The position numbers were made by a program, and so were the translations under genes. A model generated the notes under the pieces. The model saw nothing but the letters and a program-made list of their open reading frames with translations, ran no database searches and was not told the DNA's origin. This document shows positions 1 through 8,159 of a DNA stretch of 64,000 bases, piece by piece (positions within the stretch are counted from its first letter, which is position 1; every line of letters begins with the position of its first letter). Source of the stretch: Chitinophaga terrae (ex Kim and Jung 2007) (lineage in GTDB: Bacteria > Bacteroidota > Bacteroidia > Chitinophagales > Chitinophagaceae); assembly GCF_900107795.1 (NCBI RefSeq), contig NZ_FNRL01000012.1, positions 1 to 64,000 of the forward strand, read 5' to 3'.

Positions 1-2
1 GG

Positions 3-230
3 GGAGAAAGCCCCAATGCAGTCAAAATGCAGGTCTATTGCGTGCTGATCGCTCAATTACTGATGGTGGTCATCAGAAAGAAAGCTGCCACGAAAAAATC
101 TTTTGCTAATATGATCACCGTTATAAGATTACACCTGACAAGCTATGTTGGACTGATGGAATTTATTAAAGACACATATAAAGCATGGAGAAAAAAACAC
201 AATGCATCATCGCTTGCCTTTTCACCGTAA
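3..230 (+). CDS. C-terminal fragment of IS4-like transposase (cut by window edge)
   Basis: The frame is open from base 3 and ends at 230, giving about 75 residues that begin before the window. The pattern NAVK.QV..VLIAQLL..VI, a basic KK..KKSF stretch and a final RLHLTSYVGL resembles the C-terminal end of IS4-type transposases common in Bacteroidota (a DDE transposase tail in which a small hydrophobic helix is followed by an S/N-M.RLHL.SY block). The internal ATG at 27 is therefore not a real start. Terminal inverted repeats cannot be confirmed because the left part of the element is outside the window. Whether the element is intact cannot be told. The assignment rests on remembered family pattern and is moderate. 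Confidence 0.5.
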   Translation, partial: GESPNAVKMQVYCVLIAQLLMVVIRKKAATKKSFANMITVIRLHLTSYVGLMEFIKDTYKAWRKKHNASSLAFSP

Positions 231-274
231 TAAAGGAGGGGAGCTTCCCCCCATTTTGAAACAATCAAACTTTA

Positions 275-315
275 GGCTGTAATCCTTATCAGAAAGGGAT
301 TACAGCCATTTTTAA
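275..315 (+). terminator. Stem-loop terminator after the transposase fragment
   Basis: GGCTGTAATCC (275-285) and GGATTACAGCC (297-307) form a perfect 11-bp stem with an 11-nt loop, followed by ATTTTTAA. This fits an intrinsic terminator for rightward transcription from the transposase fragment. Confidence 0.6.
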
Positions 316-547
316 CCCGATTTTTGTCGGACAATAATGAATTTTTCTATTTCTTTTTCTTAAAGTTCCGGCATATAGTTTCGTGGTACTTACGATTAAT
401 GATCCAACATGGTTTCCTTTTTTACATAAATTTTTACAATTTGCACGCGAAGGAGCAAAGTTTTCACGCAGAAGGGCAAAGATAGCAAAGGAGCAAGTAT
501 TTTGTGAAATAAGAAAGGAAAGAGAGATTGTGGGGTGAAAATACATT

Positions 548-555
548 TATATTTG
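548..555 (+). promoter_or_regulatory. Candidate -7 promoter element (TATATTTG)
   Basis: TATATTTG matches the Bacteroidota -7 consensus TAnnTTTG and lies 46 bases before the ATG at 602. A TTG at 528-530 is a possible but imperfectly spaced -33 element. Confidence 0.45.
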
Positions 556-601
556 CTCCCTGAGCTGGTTAACAACCCATGCCGCTATAAAATATATCCT
601 G

Positions 602-1630
602 ATGTCATTAAATTATCTGAATTACTCAAACATATTTCCTGCTGATCGTACAACAGCGGTGAATGCAGCACTGGAAAAAGCATTCGGCAACACTGTTATC
701 AGCGAAGCTACGCTGCTGGCAGGCGGCTTATCCGGCGCGCCTGTGTATAAGATCATTGCAGGAGATCGCCCCTATGTTATGAAGCTGGATATACCGCATG
801 CTAATACGGCAGCAGATCCTTTTGTGAAAATTGCATTGGCAGCGGAAGCGGGGATTGCTCCTCCCCTGCGCTACAAGAATGCAGAAGCGGGTATTATCAT
901 CAGCGAGTTTATCGAAAACAAGCCGGTACGGGCGATTTTCAACGGCGAAACGTTGGCTGTTAAACTGGCGGAAGCGGTGAAGAAGATACATGCAGTACAT
1001 TACGACGTACCAGGCAGCGATATGAAAGAATCGGTCGATCGTATCCTCGGGACCTTTCTTCAGCATCGTATCCTGTCGGGACCGGTGCCGGACGAATGCC
1101 TGCAGCAATACGAAAGAGTGAAGGCGGTTTACCCCTGGGCCGATACGGACAAAGTATTCAGTCACAACGATCTGAATCCTTCCAATATTTTGTGCGACGG
1201 GGAAACCGTCTGGATCATCGACTGGGATACCGCCTTCGTTAACGACAGGTATGTAGACCTGGCAGGCGTGGCTAACTTTTTTGTCCATAGTCCCCAACAG
1301 GAAACGGCGTTCCTGCAAACCTATTTTGGCGAAGTAGATGATTATAAGTCTTCCAGGTTTTATGTGATGCGGCAGGTAAGCCGGATCATTTATGCAATGA
1401 TGATGCTGCAACTGGCTGCCAGGGCTAAGCCAGCGGATCATGCGCACGACCAGCAGATGGAGGGCATGTACCTGAAAGACATTGGTCCGTTGCTGGGCAG
1501 CGGCGCTTTGTCGCTGGCTACCTATGAAGGGCAGCTCAGCTACGGTAAAGCGCTGATGAACGAGGCAGTGCAGCAGATGCGTACTCCCCGGTTTGAGGAT
1601 GCGTTGCATTTATTAGGGAGTTCCAGGTAA
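602..1630 (+). CDS. APH/choline-kinase-family phosphotransferase
   Basis: A 342-residue soluble protein with the aminoglycoside/choline phosphotransferase fold. The glycine-rich GGLSGAPVYKI loop is at about 41-51, the ATP-binding lysine in YVMKLD at 61, the catalytic loop HNDLNPSN at 188-195 and the metal-binding IIDWD at 205-209. The ATP gamma-phosphate would go to a small hydroxyl substrate. The IDWDTA block followed by a D-L-A-G-V-A motif resembles choline/ethanolamine or thiamine kinases more than resistance enzymes, so a drug-resistance role should not be assumed. It is monocistronic, between the transposase remnant and purK. The ATG at 602 follows a candidate promoter at 548. Substrate unknown. 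Confidence 0.8.
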   Translation: MSLNYLNYSNIFPADRTTAVNAALEKAFGNTVISEATLLAGGLSGAPVYKIIAGDRPYVMKLDIPHANTAADPFVKIALAAEAGIAPPLRYKNAEAGIIISEFIENKPVRAIFNGETLAVKLAEAVKKIHAVHYDVPGSDMKESVDRILGTFLQHRILSGPVPDECLQQYERVKAVYPWADTDKVFSHNDLNPSNILCDGETVWIIDWDTAFVNDRYVDLAGVANFFVHSPQQETAFLQTYFGEVDDYKSSRFYVMRQVSRIIYAMMMLQLAARAKPADHAHDQQMEGMYLKDIGPLLGSGALSLATYEGQLSYGKALMNEAVQQMRTPRFEDALHLLGSSR

Positions 1631-1740
1631 GGCAGGATTTCCCTTTCCATCATCTTATATTTATCATTAATACATATACCCCAGTAAAGTAAAGTTCTGG
1701 TAATTAGAGAATTGTATTACAATCTTTTGCAATAGTTTCA

Positions 1741-1748
1741 TACCTTTG
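1741..1748 (+). promoter_or_regulatory. Candidate -7 promoter element of purKE (TACCTTTG)
   Basis: TACCTTTG is a perfect match to TAnnTTTG, 14 bases before the purK ATG. The 5' leader would be very short. A TTTTG at 1725-1729 is too close to serve as a normally spaced -33 element. Confidence 0.55.
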
Positions 1749-1762
1749 CAAACCAAAAGACT

Positions 1763-2881
1763 ATGTTTGAGAATTTGAAAATGGGAATATTAGGGGGCGG
1801 TCAGCTGGGTGCTATGTTAATACGGCATGCCATTGATCTTGGCCTCAACGTTTCGGTAATGGAAAAAGACGCCAATGCGCCTTGTTCACGTTATACGTCT
1901 TCTTTTTTTTGTGCCGATACCACTTCATATGAAGCAGTATTGGAATTTGGCAAGGGCCTGGACATTATTACAATAGAGCGTGAAGCTGTAAATATTGACG
2001 CTTTGCGCGAACTGCAGAAGCAAGGGGTAAAGGTTTATCCATCGCCCGACACTATTGCAGTGATCCAGGATAAATTCACTCAAAAACAATTCCTTCAATC
2101 GCACAATATTCCGGTAGCCGCTGGGGAAGCAGTACAAGGTAAAAATGACCTGTACGCCCTCGAAAGCAAACTGCCTTTCTGTCTTAAAAAGCGCCGTGAC
2201 GGGTATGATGGTTATGGCGTGATGGTATTGAAGACAAAAGAAGATATTGCATCGGCTTTTGACGCGCCATGCGTGGTAGAAGAACTGGTAGATATCAAGC
2301 GTGAAATTGCTGTAATTGTAGCCAGGAATGAACATGGCGAAGTGAAATGTTATGATGCGGTAGCAATGGTGTTCTCTGAAGAGAAGTTTATACTTGATTT
2401 CCAGGAAGCCCCGGCGCAACTGGATGAAGCCATCCTTAAAGAAGCCGCTACCCTGGCCGAAAAGATTGCAGAGGCGCTCAACCTTGTTGGCATTGTTGCC
2501 GTGGAAATGTTTGTAACAAAAGATAATAAAGTTATAGTGAACGAACTGGCGCCAAGGCCGCACAACAGCGGACACCATACAATTGAAGCCAGCGTTACTT
2601 CACAATACGAGCAACTGCTCCGCGCCATATTAGGCTTGCCGCTTGGCGATACCAGCCTTCTCTTCCCTTCTTTAATGCTGAACATACTGGATAGCACTTC
2701 ACTGAATGCAAACAAAGAAGAAAAGATAAAAAGCATCTTAGCGGTGCCGGGCGCACATCTTCACTGGTATGGCAAAATTGGTCACAGACCCGGCAGGAAA
2801 ATAGGTCATATCACCATTGCAGACAACACAATGGAAAGCGTACTGTCGAAAGCTGAAATCATACGAAAAGTTTTAAATTAA
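1763..2881 (+). CDS. purK: N5-carboxyaminoimidazole ribonucleotide synthase PurK
   Basis: A cytosolic ATP-grasp enzyme of de novo purine synthesis that makes N5-CAIR from AIR, bicarbonate and ATP. The 372 residues are normal for the family. The N-terminal nucleotide-fold motif GILGGGQLG is at 8-16, the ATP-grasp lysine region [12 protein letters not shown] at 141-152, and the diagnostic PurK block [16 protein letters not shown] at 261-276. Its partner purE starts five bases after the stop, so the two are co-transcribed and act consecutively. The ATG at 1763 fits a promoter-like TACCTTTG just upstream. Confidence 0.95.
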   Translation: MFENLKMGILGGGQLGAMLIRHAIDLGLNVSVMEKDANAPCSRYTSSFFCADTTSYEAVLEFGKGLDIITIEREAVNIDALRELQKQGVKVYPSPDTIAVIQDKFTQKQFLQSHNIPVAAGEAVQGKNDLYALESKLPFCLKKRRDGYDGYGVMVLKTKEDIASAFDAPCVVEELVDIKREIAVIVARNEHGEVKCYDAVAMVFSEEKFILDFQEAPAQLDEAILKEAATLAEKIAEALNLVGIVAVEMFVTKDNKVIVNELAPRPHNSGHHTIEASVTSQYEQLLRAILGLPLGDTSLLFPSLMLNILDSTSLNANKEEKIKSILAVPGAHLHWYGKIGHRPGRKIGHITIADNTMESVLSKAEIIRKVLN

Positions 2882-2886
2882 AAAAT

Positions 2887-3384
2887 ATGAAACAGGTAGA
2901 AGTAGGCATTATCATGGGCAGCAGCTCCGATGCACCTATTATGAGCCAGGCGATCGAGGTTTTAAAGAAATTCGACATTGGCTTTGAATTCAACGTTGTA
3001 TCGGCGCACCGTACTCCCCAGAAAATGTTTGAATACGCATCTACTGCAGAACAGCGTGGTTTGAAGATCATCATCGCGGGCGCCGGCGGCGCAGCACACC
3101 TTCCGGGTATGGTTGCCGCTATTACTACTTTGCCTGTAATTGGCGTTCCTATCAAATCATCCAACTCCCTTGATGGCTGGGATTCGCTTTTATCTATCGT
3201 ACAAATGCCTGCCGATATCCCGGTAGCAACAGTTGGCGTTAATGGCGCCCGCAATGCAGGTTTGCTGGCAGTACAGATATTGGGAACCAGCAACAGCGCA
3301 CTGAGAGAGAAAGTAGCGGAATTGAAGAAGGAGAATAACGAAAAGGTTATTAAACAGAACGAAACGTTAGATCAGTATAAATAA
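2887..3384 (+). CDS. purE: N5-carboxyaminoimidazole ribonucleotide mutase PurE
   Basis: Converts N5-CAIR made by PurK into CAIR in the cytosol. The 165 residues match class I PurE: GSSSD at 11-15, SAHRTP at 39-44, and the glycine-rich [12 protein letters not shown] at 64-75, with [20 protein letters not shown] at 90-109 completing the active site of the octamer. It lies five bases downstream of purK, and a strong intrinsic terminator follows at 3403. The C-terminus is a lysine- and asparagine-rich tail of about 20 residues, common in this phylum. Confidence 0.95.
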   Translation: MKQVEVGIIMGSSSDAPIMSQAIEVLKKFDIGFEFNVVSAHRTPQKMFEYASTAEQRGLKIIIAGAGGAAHLPGMVAAITTLPVIGVPIKSSNSLDGWDSLLSIVQMPADIPVATVGVNGARNAGLLAVQILGTSNSALREKVAELKKENNEKVIKQNETLDQYK

Positions 3385-3402
3385 GGTTTAACAGTTACCA
3401 GG

Positions 3403-3446
3403 AAAAGGATACAGTGAACTTCAGGTTTGACTGTATCCTTTTTTTA
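3403..3446 (+). terminator. Intrinsic terminator of purKE
   Basis: AAAAGGATACAGT (3403-3415) pairs perfectly with ACTGTATCCTTTT (3430-3442); the stem runs directly into a T tract ending at 3445. It lies 19 bases after the purE stop. Confidence 0.85.
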
Positions 3447-3541
3447 TGCCATTTACTTTTTACCAAGTACCGGTTTGCACGAACAACAACACCACTCCCA
3501 TCACATGACAGACAATGGAGATTATTCCTGAACAATTATTA

Positions 3542-3549
3542 TAAATTTG
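3542..3549 (+). promoter_or_regulatory. Candidate -7 promoter element (TAAATTTG)
   Basis: TAAATTTG fits TAnnTTTG and lies 21 bases before the glycosyltransferase ATG at 3571. No clear -33 TTTG was seen at the expected distance. Confidence 0.45.
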
Positions 3550-3570
3550 GGAAGACATCATATATAGCCT

Positions 3571-4776
3571 ATGTCCACCTACGTTTTTTTCAATGTTCCC
3601 GCATATGGTCATATAAATCCAACGCTTCCCATCGTTGCAGAGCTAACCCGGCGCGGCCACCAGGTTTATTATTGGACCCATGACTCCTTTGCTGACGTGG
3701 TGCAGCGGGCAGGCGGCATCCCTGTTGTTTTACCGGGAACGCAGCAGGATCAAAATACGAAGCCGCCGGGCGATAAAGAGATTGCGCTTTTACCGTTTTT
3801 CATGGCGCGTGAATTGCCGCGCGCAGTACCGGAGATTTTGGAGAAGTTGAAAAATATAAAGCCCGATTGTATAATCTCCAACACCATGCTGCTTGCACCC
3901 AGGCTGGCGGCACGGATATCGGGATTGCCGCTGATCGGCTTCCGGCCGTTTCATAGCGCCAGGCGACAGCAAAAGATCGTTGAAACATTCACCGACCCAA
4001 AATTCGAATTACTTGCGCATAGTGCAAATGAGGCGCTTACAGCAGTAACAACATTATACGGGCTCCCTCGTCTTACGCTTAAAGAACTGCTTTCAGAGAT
4101 ACCGGAACTGACGCTGGTCTTTCTTCCAAAAACATTCCAGGTACATGCAGAACAGTTCGATGAACGTTTCCTGTTTGTTGGGCCATCGTTTACAGAACCG
4201 CAACCAATTCCGTGGCCGGTAGCTGAAAGCAGCAAATCGACGGCGATCAAAGTCTATATTTCACTGGGCACATTACGAAATAACGAACCTGGTTTCTACC
4301 GCATGTGCTTTGCCGCTTTCCCGGCGCCCGACTGGAGCGTAGTAATGTCGGTCGGTGAGCAGATAGACCTGTCTGCGCTGGAGCCTATTCCAGGCAACTT
4401 TGTGGTGAAACGTTCCGTTCCCCAGACCTCCCTGCTTCCAAACGTAGATGTCTTTGTTACGCATGGAGGCCTGAACAGCACAATGGAAAGTTTGTATTAC
4501 GGTGTGCCTGTGGTGGTTTTCCCGTCCATACGGGAACAGTTGACAACAGGAGAACGGGTACGGGATCTGAACCTTGGCATTATGCCTGACCGTGATACTG
4601 TTACAGCGGCAGTACTTCGCGAGGCGGTAATGACAGTATACAAGAGCGAATCGATCAGGCATTCTGTAAACGAGATAAAGGATGCAATCCGTAATGCGGG
4701 AGGGTATTTGCGCGCAACTGATGCTATTGTTGGGTTTCAGCAGGCTTTTCCTCCGCACACAGTGAGGTTCATATGA
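3571..4776 (+). CDS. GT1 / MGT-family glycosyltransferase
   Basis: A 401-residue GT-B fold glycosyltransferase of the macrolide/UDP-glucuronosyl type. The N-terminal acceptor domain opens with GHINPTLPIVAELTRRGH at 13-30, where the histidine is the usual catalytic base. The C-terminal donor domain has the sugar-nucleotide motif THGGLNSTMES near 296-306, followed by YYGVPVVVFP and a REQLTTGERV block. It has no signal peptide or membrane segment. It stands alone after the purine operon, so the acceptor (a lipid, a natural product or a xenobiotic) is unknown. A weak GAAG/CTTC hairpin followed by C-T6 lies at 4789-4808. Confidence 0.85.
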   Translation: MSTYVFFNVPAYGHINPTLPIVAELTRRGHQVYYWTHDSFADVVQRAGGIPVVLPGTQQDQNTKPPGDKEIALLPFFMARELPRAVPEILEKLKNIKPDCIISNTMLLAPRLAARISGLPLIGFRPFHSARRQQKIVETFTDPKFELLAHSANEALTAVTTLYGLPRLTLKELLSEIPELTLVFLPKTFQVHAEQFDERFLFVGPSFTEPQPIPWPVAESSKSTAIKVYISLGTLRNNEPGFYRMCFAAFPAPDWSVVMSVGEQIDLSALEPIPGNFVVKRSVPQTSLLPNVDVFVTHGGLNSTMESLYYGVPVVVFPSIREQLTTGERVRDLNLGIMPDRDTVTAAVLREAVMTVYKSESIRHSVNEIKDAIRNAGGYLRATDAIVGFQQAFPPHTVRFI

Positions 4777-4788
4777 ACAGTAATGGAT

Positions 4789-4820
4789 GAAGGCCGGCTT
4801 CCTTTTTTACTATTTTTTTC
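4789..4820 (+). terminator. Weak hairpin plus T tract after the glycosyltransferase gene
   Basis: A short GAAG...CTTC stem over a GCCGG loop is followed by CTTTTTTAC and a second run of seven T. It is plausible as a terminator but the stem is short. Confidence 0.35.
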
Positions 4821-4851
4821 ATGGGTTTAAGTTGAGTTGTGGAGAATGATG

Positions 4852-5277
4852 CTATGCGATGGTAAAGAGGAAGGATGCAATGATCATCCATGCGCCAACG
4901 ATGATTCCCAGTATTCCCAGTTTGCCTTGTTTAGGTGCAACCTGTGCCCGGATACGTATCGCCTTTTCCCTGGCCTTTTGGTTCCCTGAAAGAAAGAACC
5001 GGTTGATGAGCGGGAATCCGAGCAAAAAGCCAAGGCATGCCTCCACAAGACTGCCTGCGGTTAAAGTACCCCACCAGATAGGCGTCGAAGTAAGCCAACC
5101 CAGGTTCAACACAGCGGTTACAAGTCCCCATATTCCCCAAAAACAGAAAATAATCCCGATCCATCCCTGGTAAGGTTCAACTTTTTCCAACAATTCCTTT
5201 GCGTTGGGTTTCTTTGATAAGATCAGGGAAGGAACGGCGATAATGCTCAGCAGGATTAATGTAATTCCGTAAACCAT
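4852..5277 (-). CDS. Small four-helix membrane protein, unknown function
   Basis: About 141 residues when started at the ATG at 5277 ([11 protein letters not shown]), which places a promoter-like TACCTTTG at 5337-5344 about 60 bases upstream; an in-frame longer start at 5367 would run through that promoter and has no hydrophobic start. I see four hydrophobic segments: residues 1-20, about 38-62, about 70-95 and about 120-140, with a basic [19 protein letters not shown] loop before the last. No catalytic motif and no family I can name. It is preceded by the response regulator gene on the same strand but has its own candidate promoter. Confidence 0.6.
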   Translation of the reverse strand: MVYGITLILLSIIAVPSLILSKKPNAKELLEKVEPYQGWIGIIFCFWGIWGLVTAVLNLGWLTSTPIWWGTLTAGSLVEACLGFLLGFPLINRFFLSGNQKAREKAIRIRAQVAPKQGKLGILGIIVGAWMIIASFLFTIA

Positions 5278-5325
5278 AATGTTGCATTTTTTAGTTAAGA
5301 GATTGTTTGATACGGTTGTTCCGTT

Positions 5326-5344
5326 TTGTTGTGCAACAAAGGTA
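5326..5344 (-). promoter_or_regulatory. Candidate promoter (-7 TACCTTTG) with overlapping small palindrome
   Basis: Read on the minus strand, TACCTTTG (5344 to 5337) fits the Bacteroidota -7 element for the membrane protein gene. TTGTTG-CA-CAACAA (5339 to 5326) overlaps its downstream edge and could be a repressor site. No regulator is assigned. Confidence 0.4.
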
Positions 5345-5407
5345 GGCAGGCGGAATAGGGGCAGCAACCTCCTATCCAGTGAATTTCAATACCCTGTTTT
5401 CAGGGGG

Positions 5408-6049
5408 TTAACTGAGAAGACCTAATTTGACAGCGTACCTGGTAAGTCCTGCCAGGTTGCGTACTTTCAGCTTCAGGATAAGATTTTTCCGGTAACTTTC
5501 AATGGTATGTTTGCTGAGGAAGAGTTTATCAGCAATTTCCTGTGTAGTGTATTCTTCCGCAATCAGCTTCAGAACATCCTTTTCGCGGGAAGTAAGCATT
5601 TCAAGGGTTTCCTTCTCCTTATTGAAAACGCTTTTGAGATAGTCCTGCTTTACGGCTTCGGAAAAGTATTTTCCACCTTTGAGGATTGTTTTTACCGCGG
5701 CCAGCAGTTCTTCTGAATCCGCATTTTTCGATAAAAATCCATCGACATTATTCTGGATAAGCGCGTCGATCATGTTGGCGTCGGTGTGCATACTTACTAC
5801 GAGCGTACTGATCTCCGGCCTTTTTTCCTTTATATAATTATTCAGTGTAATACCGTCTACATCCGGCATACTGATATCGGTAATAACAAGATCGACCTGT
5901 TCGGCCAGATGCTGGTCCAGATAGTTCATAACCAGTTTACCATTATGGGCATAATAAAGCACATGAAAGTCCTTTTCCTGTGCTATCAACCTGATAACGC
6001 CTTCCAGGAATAATTGATGATCGTCTGCAAGAATAATATTATGCTTCAT
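5408..6049 (-). CDS. NarL/FixJ-family response regulator
   Basis: 213 residues: an N-terminal receiver domain (about 1-120) with the acidic pair DD at 9-10 and the phosphoacceptor Asp58 in VITDISMPDVDG, and a C-terminal LuxR-type helix-turn-helix (about 148-210) with LTSREKDVLKLIAEEYTTQ and the recognition helix around LSKHTIESYRKNL. Phosphorylation by the adjacent kinase would control DNA binding. It overlaps the end of the kinase gene by 11 bases, so the two are translationally coupled and form a two-component pair. Targets unknown. Confidence 0.92.
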   Translation of the reverse strand: MKHNIILADDHQLFLEGVIRLIAQEKDFHVLYYAHNGKLVMNYLDQHLAEQVDLVITDISMPDVDGITLNNYIKEKRPEISTLVVSMHTDANMIDALIQNNVDGFLSKNADSEELLAAVKTILKGGKYFSEAVKQDYLKSVFNKEKETLEMLTSREKDVLKLIAEEYTTQEIADKLFLSKHTIESYRKNLILKLKVRNLAGLTRYAVKLGLLS

Positions 6050-8042
6050 AACATTTAGGATTTAAAGGTATTTCAATGTCTATCACAGTGCCTCTTGAGG
6101 GAAAAGAATCAATAGAAAATACGCCATCGAATAGTTTCACCCGTTCGCGGATATTCTGGAACCCGATGCCATATTTAACGGTTTCGAGAGAAAATCCCCG
6201 GCCATCATCTTCAAACAGCAACTTCAGTACGCCATCGAGTTGTGTCAGTTGTATTTCCACTTTCGAAGCCTGGCTGTGTTTCTGGGCATTGGTGATCAAT
6301 TCCTGGATGATCTTATAGAGCTCCACTTTCAGCGAAGTACCGATGCGATCAATTTCTTCGGCCGGAAAAGCGTGGAAAGTGATGACAGCATTACCCGGCA
6401 TATCGAATTGCCTGATATAACCGGTAATGAGATCGGCAAAACCCGTGTTGCTGAATTTCTGCGGTACAAGGTCATGAGAAAGATCACGCACCTGGCGATA
6501 AGTATCATCTAACTGCCGGATGAGGCTTTCCATCCTGTTCACGCGGGTTGGATCAGAGAGTTGAAGTTTTATGGCTGCAAGATTGCCGCCGATACTGTCG
6601 TGCAATTCTCCTGCGATCCGTTTCCGCTCCTTTTCCTGGCCGCTGACAGAGGCTTTAAGCAATTCCAGCTCCTTATCTTTCAGCAGCGCCGCAATCTTTT
6701 GCCGGTTCATTTCCTCCATCGTAGCATTTAGTTTGCTTTGGGTCTGCAATTTCTGGTAATACATATACAATAGTCCTATAACCGGCAGCAATATTACGAG
6801 AAACCCTATCAGCAGGCTGTATTTTACCGTTTTCTGATGATTTAATTCATTTTCCTTGTTCAGTATTTCTTTTTCTTTACGGGCGGTCTGGTATTTTATC
6901 TCCAGTTCATTGATCTCCTTTTTATTCTGCCTGTTCAATACTTCCCTGGAAATGCCCATGTACTGCGTCATAAGGGCATAGGCATTTTTATAATCCCCTG
7001 TTGCCGCATAGAGATTACGCAGGCTGTTCAACACTTTGAGCTGCGCTTCCACGTTATTCCATTGAAGTGCGTTAGCATAGACCAACGACAGCAAAATTTT
7101 TGCGTTATCATACTCTTTTTTTGTAATAAGGAGATCCCCCATCCTTTGTCCTGCACTGATGTATAAGTCAAAAAACCTGTGTTGCAGCGCATCATTTTTC
7201 ACCTCGTTGTAAATGGAATATGCATTCGCAGACTGCTGGCTCAATTCTTCTATGATGCCGAGCGTCAGTTTCGCCTGCAGTTCTTTCTTTTCCTGGTGTT
7301 GCTGACGGAAAAAAGCCAATGCTTTCCCGGTGTATTGCTTTGCCTTTGACAGGTCTTTTTGTTCAAGAAAAATAGCTCCTAACCGCTCATACACCAAATG
7401 TTCGATCTGTATATCACCGCCGGTATCCAGGAGGTCGTTGTACGCAGCTATTGCTTTATTGTATTCCTTCCGGGCAGCATATATGTTGGCTATACCCAGT
7501 TTGTAGTCATTCACAGCGATTTTATTGTTGAGCGACTCGGCCATCCTGATCCCCTGGAGGTAAAAGCGTAATGCCTCGTCATACAATCCTTCTTCACTGT
7601 AAGCGTTGGCCAGAGTAAGATAAAGAGAAACCTGGAAGAGATGTTTTTCTGCGGAGGGAAGACTACTCAAGCTAAGACTGTCGATAAGCTGCCGGGTATA
7701 GACTATTACCGAGTCCGTGGTGCCATGAGCGGCATGGAAAGCCAATAGCGGCTCTGTAGCCGTTATTTTCGTCGTGATATCAGTGGCCTGGCGCACTTTC
7801 CATAAAAGGGAGTCCGGGGTTTTAACAGGCACCTCTCCATATCCTGTAAATGCGGCTTCACTTTGAGCGAGGCAGGAACAGGAGATAGCCAGCAGGACTG
7901 CAAAAAGCAGAACCCACGCTTTGTTTTGCCTGGTTCGGGTTAATATTATGGCATCCGTGATCAAGAAAAAGATTTTTGTTTGGACGCGGAAGTTAGTAAT
8001 TATAGAGATTATTTCAGGCATTGAATGAACAAATGGAGGCAA
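6039..8042 (-). CDS. TPR-sensor histidine kinase (HisKA_3 type)
   Basis: About 660 residues. After an N-terminal hydrophobic segment (AWVLLFAVLLAISCSCLAQ) comes an exported sensor region made of TPR-like helices (about 80-400), a coiled-coil linker rich in K and E, one membrane helix (VKYSLLIGFLVILLPVIGLL), then the dimerisation/phosphotransfer helix with His481 in RIAGELHDSIGG and a HATPase_c domain with the N-box ELITNAQKHSQ, DDGRGF and a final GIGFQNIRERV block. This is the NarL-partner kinase type. The true start is uncertain: 8042 and 8021 are both ATG, and either gives a longer than usual pre-signal stretch. It is divergent from the TPR gene at 8160. Confidence 0.88.
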   Translation of the reverse strand: MPPFVHSMPEIISIITNFRVQTKIFFLITDAIILTRTRQNKAWVLLFAVLLAISCSCLAQSEAAFTGYGEVPVKTPDSLLWKVRQATDITTKITATEPLLAFHAAHGTTDSVIVYTRQLIDSLSLSSLPSAEKHLFQVSLYLTLANAYSEEGLYDEALRFYLQGIRMAESLNNKIAVNDYKLGIANIYAARKEYNKAIAAYNDLLDTGGDIQIEHLVYERLGAIFLEQKDLSKAKQYTGKALAFFRQQHQEKKELQAKLTLGIIEELSQQSANAYSIYNEVKNDALQHRFFDLYISAGQRMGDLLITKKEYDNAKILLSLVYANALQWNNVEAQLKVLNSLRNLYAATGDYKNAYALMTQYMGISREVLNRQNKKEINELEIKYQTARKEKEILNKENELNHQKTVKYSLLIGFLVILLPVIGLLYMYYQKLQTQSKLNATMEEMNRQKIAALLKDKELELLKASVSGQEKERKRIAGELHDSIGGNLAAIKLQLSDPTRVNRMESLIRQLDDTYRQVRDLSHDLVPQKFSNTGFADLITGYIRQFDMPGNAVITFHAFPAEEIDRIGTSLKVELYKIIQELITNAQKHSQASKVEIQLTQLDGVLKLLFEDDGRGFSLETVKYGIGFQNIRERVKLFDGVFSIDSFPSRGTVIDIEIPLNPKCYEA

Positions 8043-8122
8043 TTGATGCCCGTAAACTGCCTGGGATCACGTATTTCACCGGATATCCAGGGCCCGCCGT
8101 CTTTTTATCTTATATTAAACTT

Positions 8123-8130
8123 TATATTTG
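8123..8130 (+). promoter_or_regulatory. Candidate -7 promoter element (TATATTTG)
   Basis: TATATTTG fits TAnnTTTG and lies 29 bases before the ATG at 8160. It supports that ATG over an upstream in-frame ATG at 8025, which would precede the promoter. Confidence 0.5.
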
Positions 8131-8159
8131 CCCAAACTCCTATACTAATCTTTCTTCCG

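Larger units (their letters stand above)
231..601. other. Intergenic region with hairpins and a dispersed repeat
   Basis: No convincing gene. It holds a GGGGA/TCCCC hairpin right after the transposase stop (about 238-250), a strong stem-loop at 275-307, a degenerate copy of a CACGCAGA..GCAAAG repeat at about 443-497, and a promoter-like element at 548-555 in front of the phosphotransferase gene. A reverse-strand open frame over 289-546 has no recognisable protein features. Confidence 0.5.

Noticed and set aside
728-1609. Long reverse-strand open frame inside the phosphotransferase gene
   Set aside because: It lies wholly antisense to a motif-rich gene and has no domain, signal or upstream element of its own.
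602-1630. Antibiotic-resistance aminoglycoside phosphotransferase
   Set aside because: Only general fold motifs are seen; nothing identifies an aminoglycoside substrate.
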